A stretch of DNA of 64,000 bases from Bacteroidota bacterium (GTDB taxonomy: Bacteria; Bacteroidota; Bacteroidia; Chitinophagales; Chitinophagaceae): assembly GCA_023428755.1 (NCBI GenBank), contig JAEYWX010000019.1, forward strand, positions 26,539-90,538, written 5' to 3'. Below are positions 44,181 to 53,261 of this stretch, piece after piece (the first letter of the stretch is position 1; each line of letters opens with the position of its first letter). The notes below the pieces were generated by a model, which saw nothing but the letters and a program-made list of their open reading frames with translations, was not told the origin of the DNA and made no database searches. The position numbers and the translations under genes were made by a program.

Positions 44181-45158
44181 ATGCTCACAACTTTACGCAC
44201 CTGCACATTTCTGTTGTTATTTTCTGCTTGTGCTTCCGCATCAAAGCAGCAGTTGAATCATCGAACTCTTCCGCAAACGCAAAGTTCGTTTGCGCCCGTT
44301 CCTGTCTCACTCGATACGCTGCAGAATGGAGAGCAACCACAACCCTTAACCGATTTACAGCAAACGGAAGAAGGAGAGATCGTGTTAGAGGAAGGTTATT
44401 ACGAAGCAGTGTATAAAAGTTATTGCCTGCAACCCGGCACACCCGATCCTACCGACAGAGATGCGTATCTGCAAATGCCTTTGCAAACAAATCAAAAAGA
44501 AATTGTAGAAACCGTATTGCGTCAATCATTAGAACAACCAAAGCTGGATCAGAAAAATATACAGTTGCTTTTATGGTCGGTGGTGAGCGGTTCCGATTAC
44601 AATAAACTTTCATGGCCCGTGCAGTTAACTGCTCAGCAACTATTAACCAAGAAGCAGATCTTCCAGTTAAAAGGTGGTGTAATGGGTGTGGTAAAACAAG
44701 TAGCCCAGGCATTGCCCGATGCACGTATTACCGGCGCACAGGTGAGTATGAAACGCATGTTTGAAACAGGTACCAGTACCTACGAATCATTTGAACGCAT
44801 TGCAGTGTTGCGTGAGCCATCCGTACTACACAAAGCCGATTATAAAAAAGAACAGTGGTACCGGCAACAGGGTGGGTATTATGTACGCTACTTTCCTAAC
44901 GGTTACCAGCAAGTGAAAATTCAGGTATACGTTCCGAAAGGTAGTTTGGATTCAACCGGTATGCAGGATGGAAACTATCTGTTATTTGATCCGGTGAACC
45001 GCATGGCGGTTCCTGCCAACTCGAATGCCCAACGGTTAGGCGTGGGTGCACCAGTGGTGGAAGTGATCCGTAAGATCATTCGCATACAGAAAGATGCGCC
45101 ACGACCAACACCACCAGCTCCAAAGCAACAACCAAAAACAAGTAAGGAACAGCAATAA
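44181..45158 (+). CDS. Lipoprotein of unknown function
   Basis: A 325-residue protein with lipobox LLFSAC near residue 17, a disordered Gln/Pro-rich linker, and a conserved-looking core: YKSYCLQPGTPDPTDRDAYLQMPL, IQLLLWSVVSGSDYNKLS, YVRYFPNGYQQVKIQVYVPKG. The C-terminus is Pro/Gln/Lys-rich (RPTPPAPKQQPKTSK). I recognise the YCLxPGTPxPT block as recurring in Bacteroidota secreted proteins but know no function. Confidence 0.65.
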   Translation: MLTTLRTCTFLLLFSACASASKQQLNHRTLPQTQSSFAPVPVSLDTLQNGEQPQPLTDLQQTEEGEIVLEEGYYEAVYKSYCLQPGTPDPTDRDAYLQMPLQTNQKEIVETVLRQSLEQPKLDQKNIQLLLWSVVSGSDYNKLSWPVQLTAQQLLTKKQIFQLKGGVMGVVKQVAQALPDARITGAQVSMKRMFETGTSTYESFERIAVLREPSVLHKADYKKEQWYRQQGGYYVRYFPNGYQQVKIQVYVPKGSLDSTGMQDGNYLLFDPVNRMAVPANSNAQRLGVGAPVVEVIRKIIRIQKDAPRPTPPAPKQQPKTSKEQQ

Positions 45159-45189
45159 GGAATCACTGAATTTTGCTTGATACTCTTGT

Positions 45190-45197
45190 TACATTTG
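45190..45197 (+). promoter_or_regulatory. -7 box for the GNAT gene
   Basis: TACATTTG matches TAnnTTTG and ends 4 nt before the GTG start, again implying a nearly leaderless message. Confidence 0.4.
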
Positions 45198-45201
45198 CAA
45201 T

Positions 45202-45885
45202 GTGAACGATCTTTTGCAAAATCCCGTTTTCAACGCCTTATCAACCGGTGATCGCCATCTCAGCTTCGGCACAAACAATGTCAGGTATTTTGATGCAGCG
45301 GTATCACCTTATGCCGGCTTTCCCGAACATTATGCAACAGGATTTGCAGAATTACATGCCATGCTTCCGGCAGGCAGACGGATTTTATATGCAAAGCCAA
45401 CACCCATTACTATCCCCAACAGTTGGCAACTGCAACATGAAATTGAAGGACTGCAATTTGTGTATGAAGGAACGGAAAACATCAAAGCTGATTTTTCAAG
45501 CATCGTTCCGTTAACGGAAGCGCATGTTGATGCCATGATGGAACTGGTGAAATTAACAAAGCCAGGTCCATTTGATAAACGAACCATCGACTTTGGTTAT
45601 TACCATGGCATTTTTGCAAATGGAGAACTGGTTGCTATGACGGGGCAGCGATTGCATCCGGGAAACTATACTGAGTTAAGTGCTGTGTGTACACATCCTG
45701 CTCATTTGGGAAAGGGGTATGCATCGACATTGATGCTGCATCAAGTTCAGATTATTTTAAATAACGGTCAGCATCCTTTTTTACATGTACGAGCCGATAA
45801 CGACCGTGCTATTGCTGTGTACGAGCGGCTGGGTTTTGTAGTATCAAGGCCTATGTTTTTCTATTTTCTGAAACGTGCAGAGTGA
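45202..45885 (+). CDS. GNAT-family N-acetyltransferase (FR47-like)
   Basis: A 227-residue acetyl-CoA-dependent transferase. The GNAT core is in the C-terminal half: VAMTGQRLHPGNYTELSAVCTHPAHLGKGYASTLMLHQV (motif A, with the CoA loop) and LHVRADNDRAIAVYERLGFV. The substrate is unknown. It starts with GTG at 45202 (VNDLLQNPVF); the -7 box ends 4 nt upstream. Confidence 0.87.
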   Translation: MNDLLQNPVFNALSTGDRHLSFGTNNVRYFDAAVSPYAGFPEHYATGFAELHAMLPAGRRILYAKPTPITIPNSWQLQHEIEGLQFVYEGTENIKADFSSIVPLTEAHVDAMMELVKLTKPGPFDKRTIDFGYYHGIFANGELVAMTGQRLHPGNYTELSAVCTHPAHLGKGYASTLMLHQVQIILNNGQHPFLHVRADNDRAIAVYERLGFVVSRPMFFYFLKRAE

Positions 45886-45951
45886 TCATTAATAAAAAGA
45901 GCAGTTGTGTTGCCAGAACTGCTCCCAAATATACCAACTGATTCAGAGGTT

Positions 45952-46827
45952 TTATTTTCTCGGTATCAATACCCACTCTCCATCCAGCCTTGTAAGCAAT
46001 ACCCAGTTTACCGGTGCTGTTGAAGTAGGTGGTGTATCGTTCTCTTCATCATCGTTTGTTGCTTCGATAGTTTGCAACACAGCAAGATAATTTTCATGTT
46101 CCTGTTTGGTAAGGGTTACTTCGCTTCCCTGTTCTTCATAGTAATAATGAGTAGCAATAAAACGTTTTACATGATCTCTTGATTCTTTGGGAAGGTGTTG
46201 TTGCAGTTTCCAGAAATTTCGACTGCCGGAGTTTTTGATCGCTTTGTATACATTGCCTGCTCCGCAGTTATAGGCTGCTACTACCAGCAGCCAGTCGTTG
46301 AACTGTTTATATAGTTGCTTAATGTAAGATGCTGCAGCATTTGTACTATAATAAATATTCCGGCGCTGATCGGTATGTGTATTTACTTTTAAACCAAGCG
46401 ATCGTGCGGTGGCGGGCATCAGTTGCCATACGCCTGCTGCACCCATGCCTGATGTTGCAGTGTTTTTCATTTTTGATTCAACCACTGCTATGTACACAAG
46501 TTCTTCAGGGAGATTGTGTTTGGCAAAGATGTTTCGCATGGTTGTGAAACTATTTTCATTCCGTTGCATGATTTGATCCAGCAGGTCATCATGCTCGTTC
46601 AGATAATTATTTACGTAATGCTTTACAGCAGGCTGTAATTCAATAACAGGTATCGTTTGTTTTTTCTCTGTTGTTGTTTTTTCCATCAACGAATCGTGAT
46701 GAATATGTTTCGCAACAATAGCGGTGAGCATTGGTTCCTGTAATTCAATACTGCCGGCTTTCACCTGCTGCAATGCAGCAAGCGGCAAACTGATCAAAAC
46801 AAACTGCTTCCATGAAGTCGTTTTCAT
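45952..46827 (-). CDS. Lytic transglycosylase (SLT domain)
   Basis: A 291-residue exported protein with signal peptide MKTTSWKQFVLISLPLAALQQVKAGS and an SLT/MltD-type domain: catalytic Glu in YIAVVESKMKNTATSGMGAAGVWQLMPATARSLGL, then AYNCGAGNVYKAIKNSG and HYY. It cleaves peptidoglycan glycan strands in the periplasm. There is no LysM domain, which MltD relatives often carry. Confidence 0.9.
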   Translation of the reverse strand: MKTTSWKQFVLISLPLAALQQVKAGSIELQEPMLTAIVAKHIHHDSLMEKTTTEKKQTIPVIELQPAVKHYVNNYLNEHDDLLDQIMQRNENSFTTMRNIFAKHNLPEELVYIAVVESKMKNTATSGMGAAGVWQLMPATARSLGLKVNTHTDQRRNIYYSTNAAASYIKQLYKQFNDWLLVVAAYNCGAGNVYKAIKNSGSRNFWKLQQHLPKESRDHVKRFIATHYYYEEQGSEVTLTKQEHENYLAVLQTIEATNDDEENDTPPTSTAPVNWVLLTRLDGEWVLIPRK

Positions 46828-47201
46828 TCAACTGTTTTTCGTTAAGAAATATTCAGAGGAAACGGATTTCTAAAAACAGTTTTTCAATAAAGTATTGGAG
46901 AAAGTTCGATCCGGGAAAAACAAGTAGATCGGGTTACGGCGCAGATTATTCAAGAATCGTGCTAAAAAGGATAACGCAAAAGTAGAAGGCCGTTTTTCAA
47001 GCTCCTAATAAAACGGCATGAAAAACTACGCTGACAGGTTAACGAACTGAGTTTCATGGCACTAACTTTTCCACAGCAATTCTGTCAGGGACATTTACGA
47101 TACAGATAAAAAACTGATTTTATTTTTTTTACCAACTGCCGCACAGTGAGTTAGCTACAGTTATAGCCTTAAATGAGCATTTTTTTTCTTTTTTCGAAAA
47201 A
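46828..47201. other. 374-bp gene-free stretch
   Basis: Contains an 8-bp inverted repeat (GCCGTTTT at 46989-46996 and AAAACGGC at 47010-47017). Otherwise nothing recognisable; no repeat family of this window occurs here. Confidence 0.5.
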
Positions 47202-47522
47202 TTATTTCAGTTGTAATTGTAGTTCGCCCACATTGGTTGTTTCACCATCACGCACCTGTATATCTTTCATAAATTTATGGGTGTATGGTTCAATTGCTTC
47301 AATTACCAATTGATAGGTGCCCGGTTTCAATTTGGCTAATTGAAACATGCCACTGATCACATTGCAAACACTGGTGTCCTTACCCGAAATGGCAAATGCT
47401 TTTAATGCTTTTTCAGATGGTACTACACGGCCTTCAATGGCTCCTCCATTTTGAAACACAAACGCTGTTAATGTAAACAATAGTGCCAGTAACAGTACAA
47501 AATCGATTCCTCTTGTTTCCAT
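47202..47522 (-). CDS. Small membrane-anchored carboxypeptidase-regulatory-like protein
   Basis: A 106-residue protein with one N-terminal hydrophobic segment (FVLLLALLFTLTAFVFQ) and a short beta-sandwich: GAIEGRVVPSEKALKAFAISGKDTS, GMFQLAKLKPGTYQLVIEAIEPY and IQVRDGETTNVGELQLQ, as in CarboxypepD_reg-like domains. Function unknown; such domains often serve as adapters for surface display or adhesion. Confidence 0.7.
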   Translation of the reverse strand: METRGIDFVLLLALLFTLTAFVFQNGGAIEGRVVPSEKALKAFAISGKDTSVCNVISGMFQLAKLKPGTYQLVIEAIEPYTHKFMKDIQVRDGETTNVGELQLQLK

Positions 47523-47812
47523 AACAAAAAATGTAAGTGTTTAAAAGAAGATGACACGGAATAACAACAAGCACCATGCCATCAACAGGTTTCAGCAGAG
47601 AAAATAAGTGGTTCAACTTGTACACAGTTGCTGTATGTGTAGTTTTAATTGTGATACAATATTGAATAAAGAAGAATTACGATCACTGTATTGTTCATTT
47701 ATTGCAAGTATGATTTATGTGAAATAAATAATGCCTTTACCGGTTTACTTGCGAAACACAATTGTACAATTTCTGAAAACCCACGTAACTTCAATTTCTA
47801 AATGATTGATAT

Positions 47813-48304
47813 ATGAATAAAGAAACTGCTCAATTGAACCTTTTACGTACCATGGCAATAGCTGCATGGAATTCACAAAATAAGTATCTCGCCAATCTTA
47901 TCAACTCCTTGTCGGAAGAACAGTTGATGAAAGAAATTGCACCGGGAAGGAATACAGGAATTTATTTGCTGGGGCATTTAATTGCCGTGAGTGATGCATT
48001 GCTTCCGCTGCTGGGCTTTGGTGATCGGTTGTATCCCGAAATGGATGAAGTGTTCATTTTGAATCCTGATAAATCAGGACATACAATGCCATCAATTACT
48101 GAGTTGAAAAACCGACTCACTGCTGTAAATGAAAAACTGGATACACATTTTCAATCGATCTCTGTTGATGAATGGCTGGAACGGCATATGGCTGTATCGC
48201 CGGAAGATTTTGCAAAAGAGCCGCATCGTAACAAGTTAAATGTACTGCTGAACCGGACCGGGCACATGGCCAATCATATCGGGCAGATGTTGTTGTTGAA
48301 ATAA
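47813..48304 (+). CDS. DinB-family protein
   Basis: A 163-residue four-helix protein of the DinB/YfiT superfamily, which binds a metal with three His residues: GIYLLGHLIAVSDAL, and TGHMANHIGQMLLLK at the C-terminus. Function is unknown; members are often thiol transferases or stress-induced. Followed by a strong bidirectional terminator. Confidence 0.85.
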   Translation: MNKETAQLNLLRTMAIAAWNSQNKYLANLINSLSEEQLMKEIAPGRNTGIYLLGHLIAVSDALLPLLGFGDRLYPEMDEVFILNPDKSGHTMPSITELKNRLTAVNEKLDTHFQSISVDEWLERHMAVSPEDFAKEPHRNKLNVLLNRTGHMANHIGQMLLLK

Positions 48305-48325
48305 TTTATTTATTTGTAACAAATG

Positions 48326-48357
48326 AAAATGCCCATGTTTATTGCATGGGCATTTTT
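48326..48357. terminator. Bidirectional terminator between the DinB and YiaA genes
   Basis: AAAATGCCCATG (48326-48337) pairs with CATGGGCATTTTT (48345-48357) around TTTATTG. Confidence 0.85.
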
Positions 48358-48367
48358 GTAATTAGTG

Positions 48368-48790
48368 CTACTGCTCTTCTTTTACAGCCGCTTCACTTGC
48401 TTTGCTGTCTCTTGTATTTTTCTGCACGGCAATGGCCGCAAACAAACTCAGTGTAAATGCCATGGCATAAAATCCTTTTTCGCTGCGTGTAAGATCAGCA
48501 TTCCATAGCCCAACAGTAAGGAGTACAATCGCAGCAATGGTTGCAAACCATGCAATGCCATAGTAAAGATTTGTTACAGGAATTCCTTCCATTTGATCCC
48601 GCACCGCTTTTTGTACCGAGATGGCTGCAAATAAACCAAAGAGCAGTACGGTAAAGTAATAGCCCTTTTCATTCAGTTCCATTTCAGCATTCCATAAACC
48701 AATGATGAATGCAATGATGCCGATGATGAGCGAGGTCCATGATGCTGCAATAAACGCAGGGGAGGGTGCCAATGTTTGTTTCTGTTCCAT
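48368..48790 (-). CDS. YiaA/YiaB-family inner-membrane protein
   Basis: A 140-residue membrane protein with two copies of a two-helix repeat: SWTSLIIGIIAFIIGLWNAEMELNEKGYYFTVLLFGLFAAISVQKAVRD and WFATIAAIVLLTVGLWNADLTRSEKGFYAMAFTLSLFAAIAVQKNTRD. The internal duplication is characteristic of the family. Function unknown. It lies downstream of the Crp/Fnr gene on the same strand. Confidence 0.9.
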   Translation of the reverse strand: MEQKQTLAPSPAFIAASWTSLIIGIIAFIIGLWNAEMELNEKGYYFTVLLFGLFAAISVQKAVRDQMEGIPVTNLYYGIAWFATIAAIVLLTVGLWNADLTRSEKGFYAMAFTLSLFAAIAVQKNTRDSKASEAAVKEEQ

Positions 48791-48872
48791 GATAGAATTA
48801 TTAGTTGCAGCAAACCTATTTGCACGGCAGCAATTAATTTTTGACAAAAGTCAAAACTCCCGATTGGAAATG

Positions 48873-49436
48873 TTAAAGACGGCTCCGGATACGGCTGAGC
48901 GTTTCCTGGCTGATGCCGAGATAGGATGCCACATACCCCAGCGGTACACGTTCCAGGATATACGGTGATTCCTGCAGCAGTTGCTCGTACCGTTCAGCAG
49001 CCGTTTTAAACTGCGCATTCACAAACCGTTCTTCAAGGCGGATGTAATACGTTTCGGTTGCAATGCGTACCAGCCGCTCAATATCATGATGGTGGTTGAA
49101 CAAGGTCGTTAGTGTTTCTTTTGAGATCGACCACAGCACACTGCCTTCCAGTAACTGGATATTTTCTACCGAAGGTTGCTGTGTAATAAAGCTGTGAAAA
49201 GAAGTAACAAAATTATTTTCAAACCCAAACCAATAGGTGATCTCTTTTCCTTCGAGATTGTAATAACCCCGCAACGCACCTTTCTCCAGAAAATAAAGAT
49301 GCCTGCAAATTTTTCCTTCCGTAAGCAGATGTTGCTGTTTGGCAAGTACAACCTGTTCAAAACAGTCGTACAAGGTTTGCTCTGCTTCCTTGCTCAGCGG
49401 GGCGTATTGTTTAATATGTTGCAGCAGTTCCTGCAT
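48873..49436 (-). CDS. Crp/Fnr-family regulator
   Basis: A 187-residue protein with an N-terminal cyclic-nucleotide-binding fold (LLTEGKICRHLYFLEKGALRGYYNLEGKEITYWFGFEN) and a C-terminal winged-helix (RVPLGYVASYLGISQETLSRIRSRL). The phosphate-binding cassette of CRP (RxS) is not evident, so cAMP is unlikely as ligand. It is 82 nt upstream of the YiaA gene and may control it. Confidence 0.87.
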   Translation of the reverse strand: MQELLQHIKQYAPLSKEAEQTLYDCFEQVVLAKQQHLLTEGKICRHLYFLEKGALRGYYNLEGKEITYWFGFENNFVTSFHSFITQQPSVENIQLLEGSVLWSISKETLTTLFNHHHDIERLVRIATETYYIRLEERFVNAQFKTAAERYEQLLQESPYILERVPLGYVASYLGISQETLSRIRSRL

Positions 49437-49514
49437 GGTTAGATATAAGCAGCAATGGTAAAATAGAAAATAATAAGCAGAAAAGTGGAATGATGGTAAT
49501 AGTTCTCATCTTGT

Positions 49515-50237
49515 TTACATCTGCAGCAGGCGCATACGGTATGCATTCATAGCGGTAGTGCCAAGCTTTTTCAGTAAGCGGTAATTCACTACAACACCAA
49601 CCGGTGCACCGATCACTGGAATAAGCTGCGCCATTTTTGCCAGATCAATATAATCACGGTATTCCTGTTGAAAATTGCGCCAGTCGAATTGGTTGATATC
49701 ATCAGGCAGTTGTTGTTTTCTGGTTTCCCAGTTTATCATTTTTAAATAAATGGTTTTCCGATGCGCATGACTGGAAAACGACAGTTCAAAAATATGCAAC
49801 AGGTACACCCGTTCTTTATAATCATTCACATCAAAGCCATACAGGCTGGCGATGTCAAATAATAATTTGAGTTTAATACCGATCAACACAGGAAAATCTG
49901 CAAGGCCTAGTAATATTCCGCCGGCACCGGTAATACCACCTTCAACCGCTGCCGTTTTTTTATAGGTTTCAATTTTCTTTTCAATTTCAATTTCCCGTTC
50001 CTGCAGACTTGTATTTTTTAATGATTTGGCGGTTGTATGTTTAGCGCCAAACAATACGGCTTTGATGAGTTGTTTGATGGTGGCTGTAACTGCTACATGA
50101 ATTTTTTCCGGTATCCAGTTATTGATCTTTGTTTGCATGCGTTTCGAAAAACGATTGATCAAGGTTGGGTCCTTCAACATGGTACGTTGCCACGCACGTA
50201 ATTCCTTTTTGATTATATCTTCGTAAGTAGTTGGCAT
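49515..50237 (-). CDS. EcsC-family protein
   Basis: A 240-residue protein with the EcsC-domain features: GGITGAGGILLGLADFPVLIGIKLKLLFDIASLYGFDVN, YLLHIFELSFSSHAHRK and a C-terminal IPVIGAPVGVVVNYRLLKKLGTTAMNAYRMR. It likely associates with the membrane through the glycine-rich helices. Function unknown; the family is named after a Bacillus gene linked to ABC-transporter-dependent secretion. Confidence 0.85.
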   Translation of the reverse strand: MPTTYEDIIKKELRAWQRTMLKDPTLINRFSKRMQTKINNWIPEKIHVAVTATIKQLIKAVLFGAKHTTAKSLKNTSLQEREIEIEKKIETYKKTAAVEGGITGAGGILLGLADFPVLIGIKLKLLFDIASLYGFDVNDYKERVYLLHIFELSFSSHAHRKTIYLKMINWETRKQQLPDDINQFDWRNFQQEYRDYIDLAKMAQLIPVIGAPVGVVVNYRLLKKLGTTAMNAYRMRLLQM

Positions 50238-50442
50238 GAGTAATTGTAAAGATAACTTCTGTGCTTCAATCGGTTTAGATTATCCATTAGAAAGGGTTTG
50301 TTCGATTTCATCGCCTGTATCAAAAAAGTGTACATGCAAAGTAGGCATATTGTTTGCGGGTTCAGCAAGAAATCAAATTTAGTATTTGAAAAATCAACAG
50401 ATAGTATCTATCTTTTATTTTCATTAACCTCATAAAACAACC

Positions 50443-51114
50443 ATGATTGATACTGCCATATTATTAGCATGGGGTGCTACCTATAAGCAACTCGCTGCCG
50501 GAGAACTATTGTTCAAAGAAGGACAGGTGTGCAATTTTTATTACCAGGTAGAAGCCGGACAAGTACGGTGGGTCAATATTGATGAAGAGGGAAAAGAATA
50601 TTTGCAACGGTTGGTAGAGCCCGGTGAATGTATCGGCGAATTGCCATTATTCGATGAGGGGACATTTGCTGCCACAGCGATTGCTAATAAAGAATCGTTG
50701 TTGTTGCGTTTGCACAAACCTGTGTTTCATCAATTATTAAAAACTCAGCCGGAGATCCATTTTGCTTTTTCAAAGCTGCTTACGGAACGCTTACGGTTTA
50801 AATTTTTTCTGCTCAAAGAAATGGCCAATCATGATCCGGAAAAAATGATCCTGTCGTTATTGAATTATCTTAAGCGTACAGATGATCATGTTTGTACAAC
50901 CTGCAATAAAATAAAACTTACACGAAGGCAGATTGCAGAAATGACATCGCTGCGGGTGGAAACCGTGATCAGGGTAATGCGAAGATTGCAACAGAAACAA
51001 ATAGTAGAAATTAAAAACAGAAAAGTATATTTCGGTGAAGGCAAAGGTTGTTGTGAAAACTGTGCAGAGGCGAAACAGGATGTTCAGCCGTCTTCATCTT
51101 ATCTACACGAATGA
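50443..51114 (+). CDS. Crp/Fnr-family regulator with cysteine pairs around its DNA-binding domain
   Basis: A 223-residue regulator: cyclic-nucleotide-binding fold (GELLFKEGQVCNFYYQVEAGQVRW), then winged helix (KLTRRQIAEMTSLRVETVIRVMRRLQQKQIVE). Unlike Fnr, the cysteines lie near the C-terminus: Cys151-x2-Cys154 just before the winged helix, and Cys203-Cys204-x2-Cys207 after it. These could bind zinc or an iron-sulfur cluster and make the protein a redox or metal sensor. The DsrE gene lies convergent next to it. Confidence 0.87.
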   Translation: MIDTAILLAWGATYKQLAAGELLFKEGQVCNFYYQVEAGQVRWVNIDEEGKEYLQRLVEPGECIGELPLFDEGTFAATAIANKESLLLRLHKPVFHQLLKTQPEIHFAFSKLLTERLRFKFFLLKEMANHDPEKMILSLLNYLKRTDDHVCTTCNKIKLTRRQIAEMTSLRVETVIRVMRRLQQKQIVEIKNRKVYFGEGKGCCENCAEAKQDVQPSSSYLHE

Positions 51115-51145
51115 TCTTTTTCTAATCGGATCAATAGCTGAAATT

Positions 51146-51181
51146 AAAATCCCGCAACAAACATATTTTGTTGCGGGATTT
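51146..51181. terminator. Bidirectional terminator between Crp/Fnr and DsrE genes
   Basis: AAAATCCCGCAACAAA (51146-51161) pairs with TTTTGTTGCGGGATTT (51166-51181). Confidence 0.9.
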
Positions 51182-51197
51182 GTTGAACTCGAATATC

Positions 51198-51731
51198 TCA
51201 GAATTTGATCATTGTATATCCCTGCAATTGCAATGTGCTGATGGTGGTTAAACCCGAACTGGCAATTTTTGTACCCGGCATCAGTTCTTCTTCTTTCATG
51301 TTGCGTTTGATCATGGTTTGTCCGCAAACAAAAAACTGTACACCTGCATCCTGTAACTCTTTCAGCAGTTGACGGTTTGGATTTTCTGTTTTGAAATATT
51401 TACGAAACAAGTCATCGCCCAATACAGCATAGGTAGCCGCTTTTCGTAATACAACAGCAATGTGAATGTTCTTGGCAGATACTCCTTCTGCAGCATGGAG
51501 ATTAATGAGTGTTGCAATTGCTTCCAGATAAATATTGAGTGAATCGGCTTTGGGTGTGTTTTCTGTCAGTTCAACAACGATCTTATAGTTGATCGAAGGA
51601 TCAGGTTTGTGATCGGCTGTTGGGATTTCATAAACAGTGCCATACGATTTGATGACGGGATTTACTTTGTTTTGTGCCATTCCGCTTCCACTGCATAGTA
51701 ACAAGGCGATGATAAAGTAGTAAGGTTTCAT
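51198..51731 (-). CDS. Secreted DsrE-family protein
   Basis: A 177-residue protein with signal peptide MKPYYFIIALLLCSGSGMAQ and a DsrE-like domain: YKIVVELTENTPKADSLNIYLEAIATLINLHAAEGV, HIAVVLRKAATYAVL, and LKELQDAGVQFFVCGQTMIKRNMKEEELMPG, which keeps the Cys typical of sulfur-carrier DsrE proteins. Being exported, it is probably not a tRNA sulfur relay protein; its role is unknown. Confidence 0.87.
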   Translation of the reverse strand: MKPYYFIIALLLCSGSGMAQNKVNPVIKSYGTVYEIPTADHKPDPSINYKIVVELTENTPKADSLNIYLEAIATLINLHAAEGVSAKNIHIAVVLRKAATYAVLGDDLFRKYFKTENPNRQLLKELQDAGVQFFVCGQTMIKRNMKEEELMPGTKIASSGLTTISTLQLQGYTMIKF

Positions 51732-51823
51732 AAAAATGTTTTCATCAAAATAAAATGAAATTCGGAAACCTGATGCTGCTGAAACTACAGGCGGTAGTTT
51801 CCTGTGTTTACTGGCTTTTGCTG

Positions 51824-51873
51824 TATATAAATAAAAAAAGTTCGTGTAAGCACGAACTTTTTTTATTTATATA
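51824..51873. terminator. Very long hairpin terminator of the sugar dehydrogenase gene
   Basis: A 23-bp stem: 51824-51846 (TATATAAATAAAAAAAGTTCGTG over its length, ends TATATAA and GTTCGTG) pairs with 51851-51873 around TAAG. Its tip GTTCGTG-TAAG-CACGAAC resembles the hairpin at 30872-30889. Confidence 0.85.
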
Positions 51874-51882
51874 ATGCGTCTT

Positions 51883-53130
51883 TTATTGCTTACTGATCCG
51901 GTACATGCTGCCGCCATCGGTTACAGCATACAACATGCCATTGTAATAGGCTACATCACGGAAACGTTCGCCTTTATCGGCCAGCAAACGTTCTTCGCCC
52001 ACCACTTTGTTGTTTACAATAATGAGGCGTACAATATGAGCACTGCTGAGACCACCAATAAACAAATTGTTTTCCCATTCAGGAATGGCATTGCCTTTGT
52101 AAAAACTCATACCGCCGGGTGATAATACAGGATCCCAATAATACACCGGTTGTTCCATTCCTTCTTTTTGCTGAATGGCATCACCAATTTTTGCACCACC
52201 ATATTCAATGCCATAGGTAATGGTTGGCCAGCCATAATTTTTTCCAGCTTTAATAATGTTCAGTTCATCACCACCACGTGGGCCAAACTCGGCCGCCCAT
52301 AATTCACCGGTTACAGGATGAATATCCAGGCTTTGCACATTACGGTTGCCATATGAATAAATTTCAGGCATTGCACCTGCCTGGTTAATGAACGGATTGC
52401 CGGGCGCAGGTTTTCCATCTTTGGTAATTTTAAAAATCTTTCCCAAACCTGAGGAGAGCGATTGTGCCTGTACACGACCTTCCATTACAGAACGTTCGCC
52501 GGTACTTGCAAACAGGTTGCCATCTTTATCAAAGATCAAACGTGATCCATAGTGATAGCTTGTATTTTTCAATGCTGGTGTTGCACGAAAGATCACTACC
52601 GCATTATCAACCGTGCCGGATGCTTCATTGAGAGTACCTTTTGCAACAGACATTAAATTGCCACCGTCATATTTTTCGGAGAACGACCAGTAGATCATTT
52701 TGTTTGCTGTAAAATCGGGATCCAGTGCCACATCAAGCAAACCACCTTGCCCGCTTGCATCAACTGCAGGTAAGCCTGTTATTTTTTTAATCGACACACC
52801 ATTGGCATCAAACAACTGCATAAAGCCGGTTTTGTGTGTGGTGAGCAAACGGCCATCGGGCAGGGGAATAATGGCCCAGGGACGATCAATTTTTTCAGCC
52901 AGTTTTTCAACCTTGTAAGCGGTTGTTGTTTTGGCCCCTGCAATTCTGGTTTGTCCCGCAAAAGCAGGTTTGTATGTGGTGTTGGCTTGCTTGGTTTCTA
53001 CCGGGGGGAGTTTCGTAGTATCGTTGTTGTTCTGAGTACCTTCGCTTGTACCCGCATTCTTATTCGAACATCCAAAAGGCGATGTAATAAGAAGGATCGC
53101 TGAAACGTAAAAAAATTGTCTGGCCTGCAT
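51883..53130 (-). CDS. PQQ-dependent sugar dehydrogenase-like lipoprotein
   Basis: A 415-residue lipoprotein (signal MQARQFFYVSAILLITSPFGC) with a glucose/sorbosone dehydrogenase beta-propeller: RPWAIIPLPDGRLLTTHKTG, GGLLDVALDPDF, HYGSRLIFDKDGNLFASTGER, GNRNVQSLDIHPVTGELWAAEFGPRGGDELN and GKNYGWP. Such enzymes oxidise aldose sugars in the periplasm using PQQ, which the host often does not make. No cytochrome domain is fused. The start at 53130 gives the lipoprotein signal. Confidence 0.9.
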   Translation of the reverse strand: MQARQFFYVSAILLITSPFGCSNKNAGTSEGTQNNNDTTKLPPVETKQANTTYKPAFAGQTRIAGAKTTTAYKVEKLAEKIDRPWAIIPLPDGRLLTTHKTGFMQLFDANGVSIKKITGLPAVDASGQGGLLDVALDPDFTANKMIYWSFSEKYDGGNLMSVAKGTLNEASGTVDNAVVIFRATPALKNTSYHYGSRLIFDKDGNLFASTGERSVMEGRVQAQSLSSGLGKIFKITKDGKPAPGNPFINQAGAMPEIYSYGNRNVQSLDIHPVTGELWAAEFGPRGGDELNIIKAGKNYGWPTITYGIEYGGAKIGDAIQQKEGMEQPVYYWDPVLSPGGMSFYKGNAIPEWENNLFIGGLSSAHIVRLIIVNNKVVGEERLLADKGERFRDVAYYNGMLYAVTDGGSMYRISKQ

Positions 53131-53261
53131 GTGTTGTAATTTAATTGAAGCGTAAAAGTAAAGAAAGTACAACGAACGGCAGGCAGATTGGTTCGCCATT
53201 TCCTTCACCGTTTTATTTCTTCGTACTTTCAAATCCAAATCATCATTAAAACATCAACAAA

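Noticed and set aside
46904..46925. GTTCGATCCGGG as a tRNA T-arm
   Set aside because: No acceptor stem or anticodon arm can be folded around it.
51883..53130. Cytochrome-fused sorbosone dehydrogenase
   Set aside because: No CxxCH heme site is present.
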